This document shows, one piece after another, positions 14,201 through 28,082 of a stretch of DNA of 64,000 nt. The notes beneath the pieces are model-generated. The model was given only the letters and a program-made list of their open reading frames with translations, ran no database searches and was not told the origin of the DNA. The stretch is from Rotaria sp. Silwood1 (lineage: Eukaryota; Rotifera; Eurotatoria; Philodinida; Philodinidae): positions 1,738,667-1,802,666 of the forward strand of contig CAJNOP010000032.1 of NCBI GenBank assembly GCA_905250075.1. The letters run 5' to 3'. Both the position numbers and the translations under genes were made by a program. How positions within the stretch are numbered: position 1 is the first letter of the stretch; each line of letters opens with the position of its first letter.

Positions 14201-15735
14201 AATCTCTTCGAAAGAATGACCACTTTATTTTATAAATAATGGTCTTTGTAAACTGAGTCATTTGTATTTCAAAAATTTATCTTAATTTACGGTACTCTGT
14301 AAGTACTGCATATTTCGTTTGATTAAGAATTTTCTTCGCATCTTTCATGACAGGAGATTTTGGTTTTTTTTGTGGCCATTTATAGTCTGAAGTAGTATTT
14401 ATTTATTGAATACGTTTTGAAATCCAAATATTGTATTTACATGTTAAAAAGCAAATTTATATAACGAAAATAGCAAACTGCATTTTATACAAACCAACTT
14501 TTTCATTGAAAAAAAATGTAGAAACGTTCCTGTCTCTTCGAAATTGGAGTCTTTTTCTACATATACTATACACTCTTTGGGATGAGTATTTCTTGTTCTT
14601 TCAAAAAAAAAACATTGTCCTGATCATTTTCAATAGTTCTGTTCAAAAAAAAAACATGCGTTTTCTAGGATACTTTCGATGATACAAAAATAAAAGGGTA
14701 TCCATTTCAAACAGTGTCTATTGTTTGCAATAAAGTTTTCAGCTCGATCGTACATAGCATTTCGGAGAAATGAAAAGGGACTGTTTTTCGCTACAATGAT
14801 CCCAGTGTCTCATAGAAGATAGAATCTGGGAACTTTTAGTCTGTGACAACATTCGCACCAGTTATCAAGATCTACCTGTCCTGAAAATTTGAAAATTTTT
14901 TGATTAAATATTTTTCGAAAAGTCCAGAAACGAAAGAAAAACATAAGTATAATAGATGAATGGCTTGTAATATTATATCAAATGATAAATATAAAATAGA
15001 ATTGATAAAAAAACTATAGATTATTTTCTATTGATATTCTCTCGTCGGTTAGAATGTCTGATTGAGCATGTTGACAAATGCTGATAAATATGAACTTTTA
15101 ATGTAAGAAAAAAAAATGCGTTATTTAAAGATGGTTATATTTATTGTTTCGTTTGTCTACATTCAAAACGAATGATACATATTATATGAACTAAATTCCA
15201 TTTCATTGGAAAAAAGGATTCATAGAAAAACTAACAATCAATTTTTCTAACATAATTTTCGAAGTAATTGATTTCGAAATTCGAGATACAGTTAAATAAT
15301 ATTGATAAAAATTATTAAATTTTTATCAATACTATTTTACTCTTTGATTTAAAACGAGTTAATTCTTTATCTTCTTGTCGACAAGTGACCTTTGTACCTT
15401 ATCATATAATATTTATTATGAAGCTACAACAATGTTATCTTAATATACGTCATTTGATTGACATACATTGAAGATAGATAAAAACTGTTGATATGTCTGA
15501 TTAAATAATTTGTTAGTATTCATCAGTTGCTTTCTTTATATAATGCAATTTAATTTTGATCAATCGATTTTATGAACCATTTCATGTTGTGAAATCTCAG
15601 CGAATAGTGCATTTTTTTTTACATAAGTAATTGCTTTAAATTACTTTAATCTTTGAAACTTGCCCTTAGATGCGATATATATTGAGAGAATTTTACAAAT
15701 TAAAAATTTTGTTTCTCAAAAAACCTACCATACTT
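11290..15735. other. Long gene-free stretch
   Basis: About 4.4 kb of AT-rich sequence with no supported gene. It contains a small inverted-repeat element at 11853-11970. A segment near 12340-12480 (…GAGCTGAAATTTTT…AAATCGGGCT…) recurs in diverged form near 55570 and 61330, so it is probably a dispersed repeat. Short open frames elsewhere are Lys/Phe/Asn-rich, as expected by chance. Confidence 0.5.
11853..11970. mobile_element. Small palindromic (MITE-like) element
   Basis: A 118-bp inverted repeat begins CTAGAATGTCC and ends GGACATTCTAG, an exact reverse complement. The complementarity continues inward with few mismatches, including TTTTCCGTCCT against AGGACGAAAAA, so the whole unit can fold into one hairpin. 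It has no coding capacity. No clear target-site duplication is visible in the flanks. Confidence 0.6.
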
Positions 15736-15744
15736 CAAAATGAT

Positions 15745-16845
15745 AAATGTTATCAATAACAACGTCAAGAAAATTAAACAACCCTGGACAAGAAGATATC
15801 GCATTAACACCTTTGCAAGAGAATTCTTTAAGTGTCAGTGTTATCATGACAGTAATAAAATTCAGGTACCTATCATTGTTAAAATGTCATAGGATAACAG
15901 AAAACAGAAAAGATCGACAAACAGACAAAAACACCTTGAGATCAGCAAATTTGACATTGGCTTATCTCAGAAGTACAGCTGTATTATTAAAACCATGACT
16001 CACTATTCAACAGACAGATAGATTATGGTCGTTGAAATTACTAACTGTTGTAGATTGTTGATGAACATCAGCTCGATATATTATTTGATATGTCAAAGAG
16101 TTCAAATCATTTCCGAAAATGATATTGACACTAACAGGCCTTCAATTGATAATAGCAATATCCATGTAATGTTCGCTGTTGAAAACATCAATAGTAACAA
16201 ATTGTGAGTGAGAGCTTGATGAAAATGTAGTTTAATGTACAAAAGAGATATCTCCATATTTGAGAAATACGCTTATGCTGTCATTACGATAATTAATAGC
16301 AACCATATCCATATTGATTGTCGTTATCGCACTTAATATCAGACGAATACATTCATTAATTTTGAAAAAAATCTTAGTCCTAAGCAATAAATATGTCTAT
16401 AAATATTAAAGTCATTCCATGTAACAAGGATCCTCAACTGTTTGCCATTGATACGATCAGCGGCAGGAACAAGGAAACAAATGAAATCGAAACGTATTTC
16501 ATAACTTTTTTCAGGCATAAATGGCACTTTCTCATTCTCAAAATTCTGACAGATATTTTTACTGTCAAATTTGATGACTGTAATATCTAGATACACATCT
16601 TTATTGAAATCAGCAATAACGATTGAATAATGATACACACATCATCTTCCTCTTGTTATCATCTGATCTGAACAATGTTGAAATAAATGTTTTCATCCAA
16701 ACCATTATTAGAAAGCTCCATGTCGTAATTATCCCCAGCTTAAATTTTCTACAGCACTGAACGAAGTTGATATATCGATACTCTTGGTACGAACAAACGG
16801 TCGTTACTCGTATTTGATTCGTACTCAAAGCCACCATGGCTGAGT
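15745..16845 (-). pseudogene. Decayed FG-GAP/VCBS-repeat protein gene
   Basis: Minus-strand fragments carry the repeat signature: IVIADFNKDVYLDITVIKF near 16630-16560 and, in another frame, VTIDVFNSEHYMDIAIIN followed by NIIFG near 16195-16110. Both match the pattern xVADFNxDxxLDIxVxN found in FG-GAP/VCBS beta-propeller repeats. Stops and frame changes separate the pieces and no start or splice structure survives. The intact family is secreted or cell-surface and calcium-binding; here I infer a dead copy. Confidence 0.55.
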
Positions 16846-16849
16846 GGCT

Positions 16850-17680
16850 ACATTATTCGAAACGTATCCTTAATGTACTATGTTTCAATGTCTTTTATCA
16901 GCAGCCATGAAATGACCCTGGAAAAGTCAATAACAATTGCGTGTCTCAGATGGCCCGTGCGAAAGCACGTGTTCACTATGTTGTAACATACACCTACTCA
17001 TCAGCTGGTATAAAATTAATTAGTGTATATGGGGAGCTCAAGTGATTGAGGACAAGAACACTACATTCAGCTGATCTTCTATCAAGAGTTACAGGTAGCA
17101 TTCATTGTAGGGAAGATATCGAGTTATGGAATCTGCTACTAGCCAGCACCCTATATTGCAAGATAGCCGAAATGTAGGAATATTCTTACCTTCTCGCACT
17201 CGATAAAGTCTTTACTTGCTCGGCTTTTTTTGTAGAGTGCCCAAATTTTTAAATAAAAATGTTTTTAATGTGTTCTTCCATTGAAGAAAATTTTTCACAA
17301 GAGAAAGAAAATGTCTGAACCATAACTCAGTGGGTTCTTGATTTATTGTTACATGCATACATCCAATATATCAGCTAAATATCATAAAATATTTATTAGT
17401 ATTTCATAGACTGGCAGCAAACAAAATTTAAACCAAAACTTTTCATATCAATGTTTTTTTTTCAATAGAAGCAAAATACTTCATATGTCACCTAATGCAA
17501 ATATATTTCATTGTTTTTTTTTCTTAGACATAAACAACAGTACACACAAAAAGACAAAACGATAAACTAGTATAGAAACTATCACAATACAACAATAACA
17601 ATGTTTCGTCAAAACAAAAACGACAGAAAATTCTAATTGATTGGTGACATACACTATTGAAGATAATATATGATCAGATT
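16850..17680. other. Intergenic stretch before the elongase gene
   Basis: About 0.8 kb with no gene, tRNA or repeat that I can support. Confidence 0.4.
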
Positions 17681-17683
17681 TAA

Positions 17684-19690
17684 TTAACTTTTTTTGATGA
17701 TTTTATTTTTCTGATTTTGTCCATGAGATTTTTTAAAGATATATGAACCAAAAAAAAACTGGGCAAATAATACGAAATATGTTCCATACATAACAAATGA
17801 TACTTTTAAATTTTCATCAGTAACTTGACATGATTCACCATACTTTTTATATTCCCATGCTTTTATATTAATAAAACATCCAATAACCATTTGTATTAAT
17901 TGAAGTAATGTTACTATCATTGATATCCAACGTGGTATAGGAAATCTCAAAGCACGGAATGCATAATACTAAGAAAACAATTAAATAAAATAAGTATGTT
18001 TTCGAACAAATTTTCATATTACTTACTGAATACATAACTGCATGAACGACATAATTCAAACCACAAAACCATCTAAAATAAGAAAAATTTTATTTATTCT
18101 TTTGTTAATTTTTATTTTAATGAGTAACTAATTAAGAAGTATACTGTTAATAGTTTTAAATGTCTTTCTCTATTATTCCTTTCATTGAAACACTTTTTCT
18201 TAATTAAAAGATAGAGCTTGGAATTCTCGACAAAATGATATAATTTATTTGAAAAATATCATCTTAAATTAACGTAATGATACAATAAAATCAATTACAG
18301 AATATAATTCAGGTAAAAACAAAATTTTATGGTAAAAATGATGGTACAGTTAGGCGTATGTGAACAAGGACTGACAGTGCTGATAATTTTGGAAGATGGA
18401 ACCATGGATGAAGGTTTTATACCGGAACCCGAACCAAACTCGGATATCTGTACCCAATGTCCGACCAAAACTGGTCGACATCTGGCAGAAACTTTCACAA
18501 TCACAGTATGATTTTCACACTTTTATTTTACATAGAAAAAGTATAATATTTATAATATAAAAACATTGATATCACATTAATTATCAGGTTGAATCTGGGT
18601 ATAACATCGTATTCGAGACTCAAACTTATGCTTCGAGTCGAATTGATTGCTGAGTGCCCGACCTGATTGCGGATCACTAGTGTGCTAATCATTTCCCTAG
18701 ATTTATCATGAGAAACTATTCACTAACAAAGTCAGCTGATTTATGTTCACTAAATTACAGTTTATGAACTGAAACCACACCAGCAACAAATACAACATTG
18801 ATAGACAAAATAGAATTTTTTGTCGAAAAACGACTTGAAAAAGATGAAAATTTCATGTTCTATTCTTGATTTCACTGTAGAAAATTATATCATTATGTAC
18901 AGAATTTCAAGAGTTATCTTTTGATAGATACATTAACAATATAATTCTTTATGATTCATTCATTACTAACCGTCCTGTTGAACTATAATCTTGATAACTA
19001 AACCAACAATAAACTAATACAGATGCATGATGATACCAATGAAGAAATATTAATGGTTGTTTACGAAGAACTATAAAAACTGTATCGATTAATTCCGGTA
19101 ATTTGGAAAAACAAAAAGCCCATGTCCTAAACGAAATTATCATTGTCATTATGGAAAAAATAAAATAAAAGATAATTATATACCAAAATCCTACAACACC
19201 AAAAGCATTTGAATTATTACAAATAGAATATTTTATTCCATGTGTATAAATAACATGTATTAATTCAGGTAAAACTCGTATCGCTCCAAATATAGAAAAT
19301 ATAGCAAGTAATCCACTCCATGTAACTAACCAAAAACGTAATTCAAATCTTGGCTTATTTTTCATATAAATCTGACCGGCTAAAAGAAAAGAACATTTTC
19401 AAAACATGAAAAGAAAACAAAATGTCTGTTTTTTTTTATTATAATTTACCATAAATTAATAATAAATATGCAATCGCATAGAAAAAACTATTATGCCAAC
19501 GTTCAATCATAAATAAACGTAAATCATGTAATGCACTTATTTTATCACTATATCGTTCAAAATCAAATACATAATATGAAAATGGTATTTTATCTGATGA
19601 AAGATCATGTGTGGTTGATTTCAAATCATTTGCTAATGAACTATTAAATTGTTCAAAATAATTTGAAATATGCGATACCAAAGTAACCAT
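17684..19690 (-). CDS. Very-long-chain fatty acid elongase, ELOVL6-like
   Basis: This is a membrane 3-ketoacyl-CoA synthase of the ER that condenses malonyl-CoA with acyl-CoA, the first step of fatty-acid elongation. Exons are 19690-19450, 19379-19184, 19126-18971, 18072-18027 and 17968-17684; phases fit and give about 307 residues, somewhat longer than vertebrate ELOVL6 (about 265). Visible motifs are KLPELIDTVFIVLRKQ, the catalytic histidine box HWYHH, and NYVVHAVMYSYYAFRA. Several membrane helices are evident. The C-terminus is Lys-rich (…NKIIKKS), loosely like a dilysine ER signal. The 57-bp second intron (19183-19127) is a multiple of three without stops, so an uncut frame reads through it. 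The third intron is about 0.9 kb and may hold inserted DNA. Confidence 0.93.
18290..18680. other. GC-richer insert-like segment inside the elongase intron
   Basis: This part of the 0.9-kb intron is less AT-rich than its surroundings and is open for about 60 codons on both strands (18329-18511 plus; 18504-18295 minus). Other introns of the gene are much shorter, so an inserted element fragment is likely. No terminal repeats or recognisable protein were found. Confidence 0.3.
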
Positions 19691-19699
19691 TTTTCTTAT

Positions 19700-20355
19700 T
19701 GGTGTTGTTTATGCTCAAAATATCTATAAGAATAATGTTTAAAACTAATAACCTACATATATATATATATATATTATTTCTCTTGCAAATTATTAAAGAT
19801 AAGCATCACTATAGTGCAATATAGTTGAATGAAAATCAGATGATAGTAGTCAATCTTTTACTTGTTATGATAGGTATCGTAAGTTTCATGTCGACCATTT
19901 ATCTTTGAAACATATATAGATTATACATTGAACTATATACTACCATATAGAAATAAATAAATGATGACACATGGTTATATCATGCGCTAGTCATATATCA
20001 AAAAGCTTTATACTATCAGTCTACAGAACGAAAGAAATGAAAAGAAGAATGTTCTACAAAGTACGGCTATGAATGTTAAGGACAGTGCCACAAGTCATAT
20101 ATCATAAACAAAAAAACAACATATCGGTACACAATGTAAAACAAAATATTTTTCTTTCTATTTATTGATTGTTTTATCCATTATCTTGAATTATTCTAAA
20201 ATTTAACAACATATTTCCGACTTTGTTTATCTTCTTTTTTTTTTTTTTTTATTTATATACATCGAACTTCGCAAGAGAGAAACAAAAAAAAATGTTTATT
20301 TATTTGCTCTAGTTCACTGTAATAGACACAACAAAAAGAAAATAAGGAGACAGCA
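19700..20355. other. Intergenic stretch with (TA)n and poly-T runs
   Basis: This lies between the elongase start and the 3' end of the first E2 gene. It holds a short (AT)n tract near 19755-19775 and a run of T near 20235-20250. No gene was seen. Confidence 0.4.
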
Positions 20356-20361
20356 TGAGAA

Positions 20362-21108
<747 letters not shown>

Positions 21109-21114
21109 TTTCAA

Positions 21115-22950
21115 GTTATCTAAATTTTTATTTATTTTAAAACTTAAATAATATCAATTTATTTAAAAATGCGCAAAATATAAATTATAGTACATCTAAT
21201 GAGAACATCTCGAATAGAAATCTTTTCTACTTTTGTCTTTGATGATTCAGTTAAGAATACCTTTATCAATTAAATTAGAACTATTAGATAGATTTTAAAG
21301 TATTATCTTAAAAATAATTAAAGAGTTTCAAACAAAAGCTGCTGAAAGTAACAATTGAACAAATTTTTCTATATTCATTGATAACATACGAAAACTCTTA
21401 ATGTATAATAAAAAATAATAATTATCTCTATCAATTAAAAGATAATTCAATATCTCAAGTAAATCATATAAATAAAAATGAAAATTAATACTTCATACAT
21501 CGTTATATTAACTCTACAAAATATTCTTAAACATTCAAAAAAAAAAACAAAAACAAAAGCAAAGTTTCGATTTACATTATTCATTAATATTCAATTTATC
21601 ATGAGTATCTTATTAACTCATTTTAAATCGATTCTGATTCATGCTATACTCCCTTTGGTAATATTTTGAGAATTTCTATTTCAAAATAATGTATCATCAT
21701 ACTAATCGTATTAAATAAACGTAATGGAAAATGTTAATTAAAAAAAAAGATATCTAGGAGTTTATCAATAGTTTCAACTAGTTGTGATAGACTGATGTAA
21801 CATTACAAAAGTAAGAGCTACGTCATAGGGACATAACACGTAAGTCTTATTCATATACAGTAAAAATTTCTTCATGGGAAATTTGGGTTTTTTTTTTCGA
21901 GAGAAAAATGATTTCTTCCTATGAAATTCAACAAGTAAAATAAAAATATGATGTCAAACATGACGAAATTAATACTATTTTCAATACAAAAATTTCATAA
22001 TGTTTTTTTTCCTTTTTTTCAGATATCACAACTTGTCAAAATTCTCAATTTTAAATCTAATGTACTTTCAAGATGTTATAGAAATTTCATGTTGTTTATT
22101 CCTAATGGAGTTTACTTACATGTTCGAAAATGAAATTTATGTTTGAGGCAAATCAATCGAAATCAAATCTAGAAAACAAAATCGAAACACTTTAAGTTTT
22201 ATTTTTCTATTAGACGAAAAAGGTTACGTGGGGGATTGTTTTTATCAGCGAGATATCATGGGTTAAAAAGGTAGTGACATTGTTGTGGCTTTTTCCTTTT
22301 TAAGATGAAAAAAAAAACATTGAAACATAAAGCAATCAGTTTGTTGTTTTCTTTCTTTCTTTTCTCTTGAATAGTTGGTAAATACATGACAAAAATTTCG
22401 TTGAAATTGTTTAGTCAAAAAGAAAACGAGATAGACAAAGACAATAAACACACCAAGACAATGAGCAAAGAAAGAACAAGAAAAACGAAAAAATCAACAA
22501 TCAAAGACATTTAAGTACACAGATAATTTCGTCAATGTATTATATAGTTGAGAAATAACATCAACTTTTTATCTAGTAAACTTTGTTGTTTGTTTTTTTG
22601 TTTTTTTTGTCTTTTTTTTTGTTCGTTCGTCTTTCATAACATAGACATACAAACATTGTACATACACATAGACAATAGGAAAAGATATTAAGATAATGAA
22701 ACACAAAAAAATTCTATGTCTCTTCATCTTCATTCCAATACACACAGACAGAAAAAAAAGAAAAAAGAAAGACGCGAACTTAAAACATAAAGAGGAAAAA
22801 AAAAAGTAAATGTGTGCTATTGAAAAAAAAAAAAAGAAGAAGAAAGGAACAAACAAACAAGAAAAAAAGAGAAAGTTGTTTTATATCAATTTATTTATGT
22901 CTCTTTTCTTGATGATTATTTGTTGCACAATTGATCATGTCTCTGAAAAT
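21115..22950. other. Spacer between the two E2 genes
   Basis: About 1.8 kb of low-complexity A- and T-rich DNA. Apparent open frames here are runs of Lys or Phe. No gene supported. Confidence 0.45.
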
Positions 22951-22954
22951 TTTT

Positions 22955-23710
<756 letters not shown>

Positions 23711-23719
23711 TCTACGAAA

Positions 23720-26090
23720 AAGCTAAGATACAGAATAATGGAGATATATGCAATTGGATAACTTGTGTTTCTTTTTTTGTTTTTTTTCTTTTGAATTTGT
23801 TGTACACAAGTAAAAAAAGATCTAGAAAAGAAAAAAGTTTTTCCTTTTTATTTTTTTTGCTTTATGTTTATCATTTGTGTGTTTTTTTTCTTTTTTGTTG
23901 TTATTAATATATATATATATATATATGGAGGACATAGAAGACAACAATGTCGATGAAAAGAGAAAAAGAGGTTGCAACACACAAGCATTTACTGCCGAAC
24001 GCAAGTTTGCCTTCTACGTACGTTCTAATAGTGAAGAAAAAGAATAAATAGAAGAAGAAGAAAAAAAAAATGCACTGACGACGAAGCTGACGATTTCTAT
24101 GTGGGGTAGTAGGGAGAAATAAACAGAACGAAAGAAAAAAAAAAGTCAAAAAATTATTATGGGGCTAGCAATGTCAGATGATCGAAATAGTTGTTGAATA
24201 TTGAACCAAAAAAAAAAAATTACTAAAAAAAATAAAAGTGTTCTTTAGTTTGAAACAGATTCTTTTGTATTATCTTAATTAAGCGAAAGAAAAAAACTAA
24301 TAATAAAAGTTTTAAATAGAAAACAACTAAATTTTTGAATTATATATTGACAAATAATAATAAATTATTATTGTTGTAAAATTTCAATTGTGTTATCTTA
24401 TATTTTAAAACTAAACTTACATTTAGAAAACCATCTGCTTTCAAATAGAAAAAAAAATGAGTGTTATATATCGAACGTTTTTTTTTCTTCTTTTTCTTCC
24501 GATGTACTTCTTATATGTCTGCATTTAACATCAATGGGTAAAAAACATTTGTTTTTTTAAATAGTAAATAGCGCTAACTATCGAATGTTTAAAATTTGTG
24601 ATGAAAAATATATAATAATAATTAAAATCTTTTAATATATAGATAAGAAATGAATTATTAAAGATAAATAGAATATTTTTATGGAGGAAAATAGGAAATT
24701 CTAATGACGTATAAAGAATGATGTCATTACCGATCAGCTGTTAGTTATTATAGACGTAGACATGTTAGTTTGTATTGTTTTATCTTTTGTTTTTGAAATA
24801 TAATGATAACATGATTGTATTTCGTTTTGCTATAATAGAAAGATCAAAACACAATATGAAATTGATATACTTGTCGTTTTCTTTTGTGTCATGGCTAGCT
24901 GTCGGATACCCGTAAATAAGAATGGTTCGAACTCAAGATCAAAGAAAAGTAACGAGAAGTTTCTGAGATACTGAATTTTTTAGCAGATTGCCGTGGTGTC
25001 TCTCAGAAAAACTGAGTTTCAGATTCTTTTGATAAAGCATGGTTTTTCATGTTGTTTATACATAACAGCGAATTCCAATGTACTTATTTCGCATTAGATA
25101 CAATCAAATACAATATGTCGGCAGTAATAAGCTTTTGATCGAAACTCTTTTCGAGGGATTCATAGCTTATTAGAGTTTACATGATGCACCTAGTTCAGAT
25201 TCAAAAGCACTATGACACTTAGAAACAGTTCTATTCTTGAGAAGTTTTGAATGTTTCAGACATGTGAGATTTTTCCATAGAGTGACCAATTCAAAAGATT
25301 ATGCTACAAATAGCAGTCGAATAAATCTTTAAATAAATAATAAATAGCAGATGTCTGTGAACCAGAGATGTTAGTCTGGTAGGCAAGACTCTGCCATTCG
25401 GAAAATTAAATGTTGATATATTGCCTTATTAATGAAGGATATTTTGACAAATTGATTTGATTCTATTGATCAATGCTCTAACTAAACGTTAATTTAGTGT
25501 TCGAGGATTTAAATTGACTGACAGAAGAACTTGTTTAAATATATTACAATTGAATTGGAAATGATATTCGTACTCTTGTGAAAATGGATTGACAAATGAA
25601 AATGATCTTTTCCTGTTATTATACGTGTCATTTATTCTGTACAGTTTTTTGGGTACTTCGTCGTTGTATTTCTAAACAGATGTTGTTTTTATTATCATGA
25701 CTAAATTTTTTCTATTATGCAAAACAGATTGATATGATCAAAAAACATCTTGTGCTAATTCAAGCCTTTCTTTTATGAATAATATTTATGATATTTTTCT
25801 CTGTGTTTTAATTTCCTACTTGCTGAGTAATACAATTATATGTTTTTGAAAAACTAGATATATCACTGAGTCAGAATAAGTCAGAAACAAATAGTCTATT
25901 GGAAGTTCTACTACAAGGCAAAATAATACATTTCATCAACTGTCTGTATTGTTGATGAAATTCTCGACAATCATGATAAAGTTGAACATTTATTTTATCG
26001 AAAATTTCTGAAGTTGAAAAGTTTTCTTCTTGAATTCTAGTGATAGATATTTCGTTCGGTTCGAAATTAGACTTTAAGGACGAATTCTTC
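23720..26090. other. Gene-free low-complexity stretch
   Basis: About 2.4 kb with A/T homopolymers and an (AT)n tract near 23908-23926. No gene, RNA gene or clear element. Confidence 0.45.
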
Positions 26091-26109
26091 TTTCTTTTTT
26101 TTACCGTTA

Positions 26110-26471
26110 TTCTGTTTCAAACTATGATCTTCGGGAAGCGAATGAAATTCTACAATGTATAACTCAGTTACAACAATCAAGTTCATATTGTATTGATTTA
26201 ACAAGATTAGTTAATGTTGATGATATCAATTCAGTATATATGGCAATAGCAGCTGCAAATGGAAATATAAATGATAGGAAATTTAACAGCTGCAGCTAAT
26301 TACTATCATATTTTTCATCATCCATTAGTATTTCCATTTTATAAACTATTAATAATAGTATCATCAATATCATTACTTTGTTTATCTGAATGTTATTCAT
26401 CATTGAATGTAACGATTAGCGATACAGAAAAAGATATACATAAGTTTTACAACATTCTTTATTTTACATGA
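26110..26471 (+). pseudogene. Relic of an unrecognised coding region with a frameshift
   Basis: Two coding-like frames adjoin. The first reads …YDLREANEILQCITQLQQ… to …MAIAAANGNIND (about 26125-26272). The second continues, after a single-base shift near 26270-26274, as GNLTAAANYYHIFHHPLVFP… to a stop at 26469-26471. The composition (helical, few Lys/Phe runs) is unlike neighbouring noncoding DNA. No domain recognised; likely a broken exon. Confidence 0.35.
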
Positions 26472-26479
26472 AATCAAGT

Positions 26480-28080
26480 GTTGTTCGTTTTTTTCATTTT
26501 CTCAAAAAATGCGCCATTGAATGTTCTAATCTAGCTATTTTTGCTTCATGTGAAAAGAATGGTAAGACTAAATACTTATTATTTTCTACAAGGCAATATT
26601 AGATAAAAAAACAGGGACTGTTCTAAGCACTGTAGAAAACACTCAAACTTTCATCACTCTATGAATATTTCCCTACGAAATCAATACTGTTTTCGCCTCA
26701 ACATATTTTGATTGTATTCAATAGAAATAAAATTTGGATTGATAAGCTTAATTTATTTTTACTTTTTCTTTCAATATTCGAGCAAGTTTAGTCTAACGTT
26801 TTGTGCATTGAGTTCACTGGTTTTAAACGATATACTTGAGAGCAATACTGTAAAAAAAAAAAGAACATTTTATTTTAGGTCGAAATATCGAGGTCAATTA
26901 ATGCACATATTATTTTTCACTGGTATTTGAAATGAAGATGAATAATAATCTTCATATATTGAAAATCATACTAAATCTTCGATAGATTCCAAAACATTCT
27001 AGCCAAATTTATTCAATAATTATTATCAAAAAATTACAATTCGATAATTTTTGACTTTCTTTGATTTTTTTTTTTTGTACGAAATAACATAATCATATAC
27101 ATTTTTAGTGTTAATGATTTATTCAAATTTGAAAAATAGTTATCAAGATTTAGTATTGTAAGCCGAGTAAAACATTCAATGATGCTTCATTTACAAAAAA
27201 AAAAATTCTCGTTTTATCAGGTTTCCGAACAGAGTTACATGTAAAATAAATCATATCACAAAACATATGTCACATCCGATATTAATGACTGAACATATGT
27301 TTTACACAAAAAGAATCTAAAGATATGATATCAATAAGTTCTTTTTTTGTTTTGCTATGATAAAATTCTCTCGAATATAGTAATCATTTATCTACTATAA
27401 ATTTTTTCAAATCACATTTTGTTTGTCTTATCTTCATAATAATAAATGAGCTCGTGAGATCGAGTAAGAATATTCGTATAATTTGTAATTTGTTTTTTTA
27501 AATAAATTATTATGTTAGAATTACTACTCTCTATTTATTATATATAGATATGTGGATAATGATTGTTATAAAAGAGAATAGAAATTATTATTATATGAAA
27601 AAAAAAGAACCTTAATAGAATAGGTCTTTTTTTTTTGCTTCTCTTGACTCCTTTATGAATATTAGATTTTTTGTTTTGACAACTATGCGAAACGAGATTC
27701 ATTTTTTTGCGGCAACAACGACTAAAATTAAATCAATATGTTTGACGAAACGAATGTATGATATGCATGAAGCCGTGAAAATCGAAAAAAATAATCAAAT
27801 ATTTGTTCTTTTTGTTTTCTTTCAATTTAAACGAGCTGTATTTTCTTTTTGAATATAAATGATGAAGAGTAATTTTTTTTTATAAGTAAAATATAATCAA
27901 GACATTAGAATCTATCTACAATATTTTTTCTTTTTCCCCTCTAGTAGACTCCTTATTAGTGTATAAAGGAAATAAGAATAATTGTATCTGAACAAAAGAA
28001 AAAAGAAAAGAAAAGAAATAATCGAATGTTTTGAAATGTAGAAGAAAATTGTTCGTTGTAAAATGATGATGATTCATTTA
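26480..28080. other. Gene-free stretch
   Basis: AT-rich sequence with homopolymer runs. Nothing supportable, apart from possible 3' flank of the next gene. Confidence 0.4.
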
Positions 28081-28082
28081 AA

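Noticed and set aside
16840..16920. Possible tRNA-like start (GGCTGAGTGGCTAC)
   Set aside because: No anticodon stem or T-arm (GGTTCRA) could be fitted downstream.
19127..19183. Reading the elongase through its 57-bp intron as coding
   Set aside because: The segment adds hydrophobic residues absent from the family and has clean GT-AG ends; removal restores the conserved FW/TWAFCFSKLPEL join.
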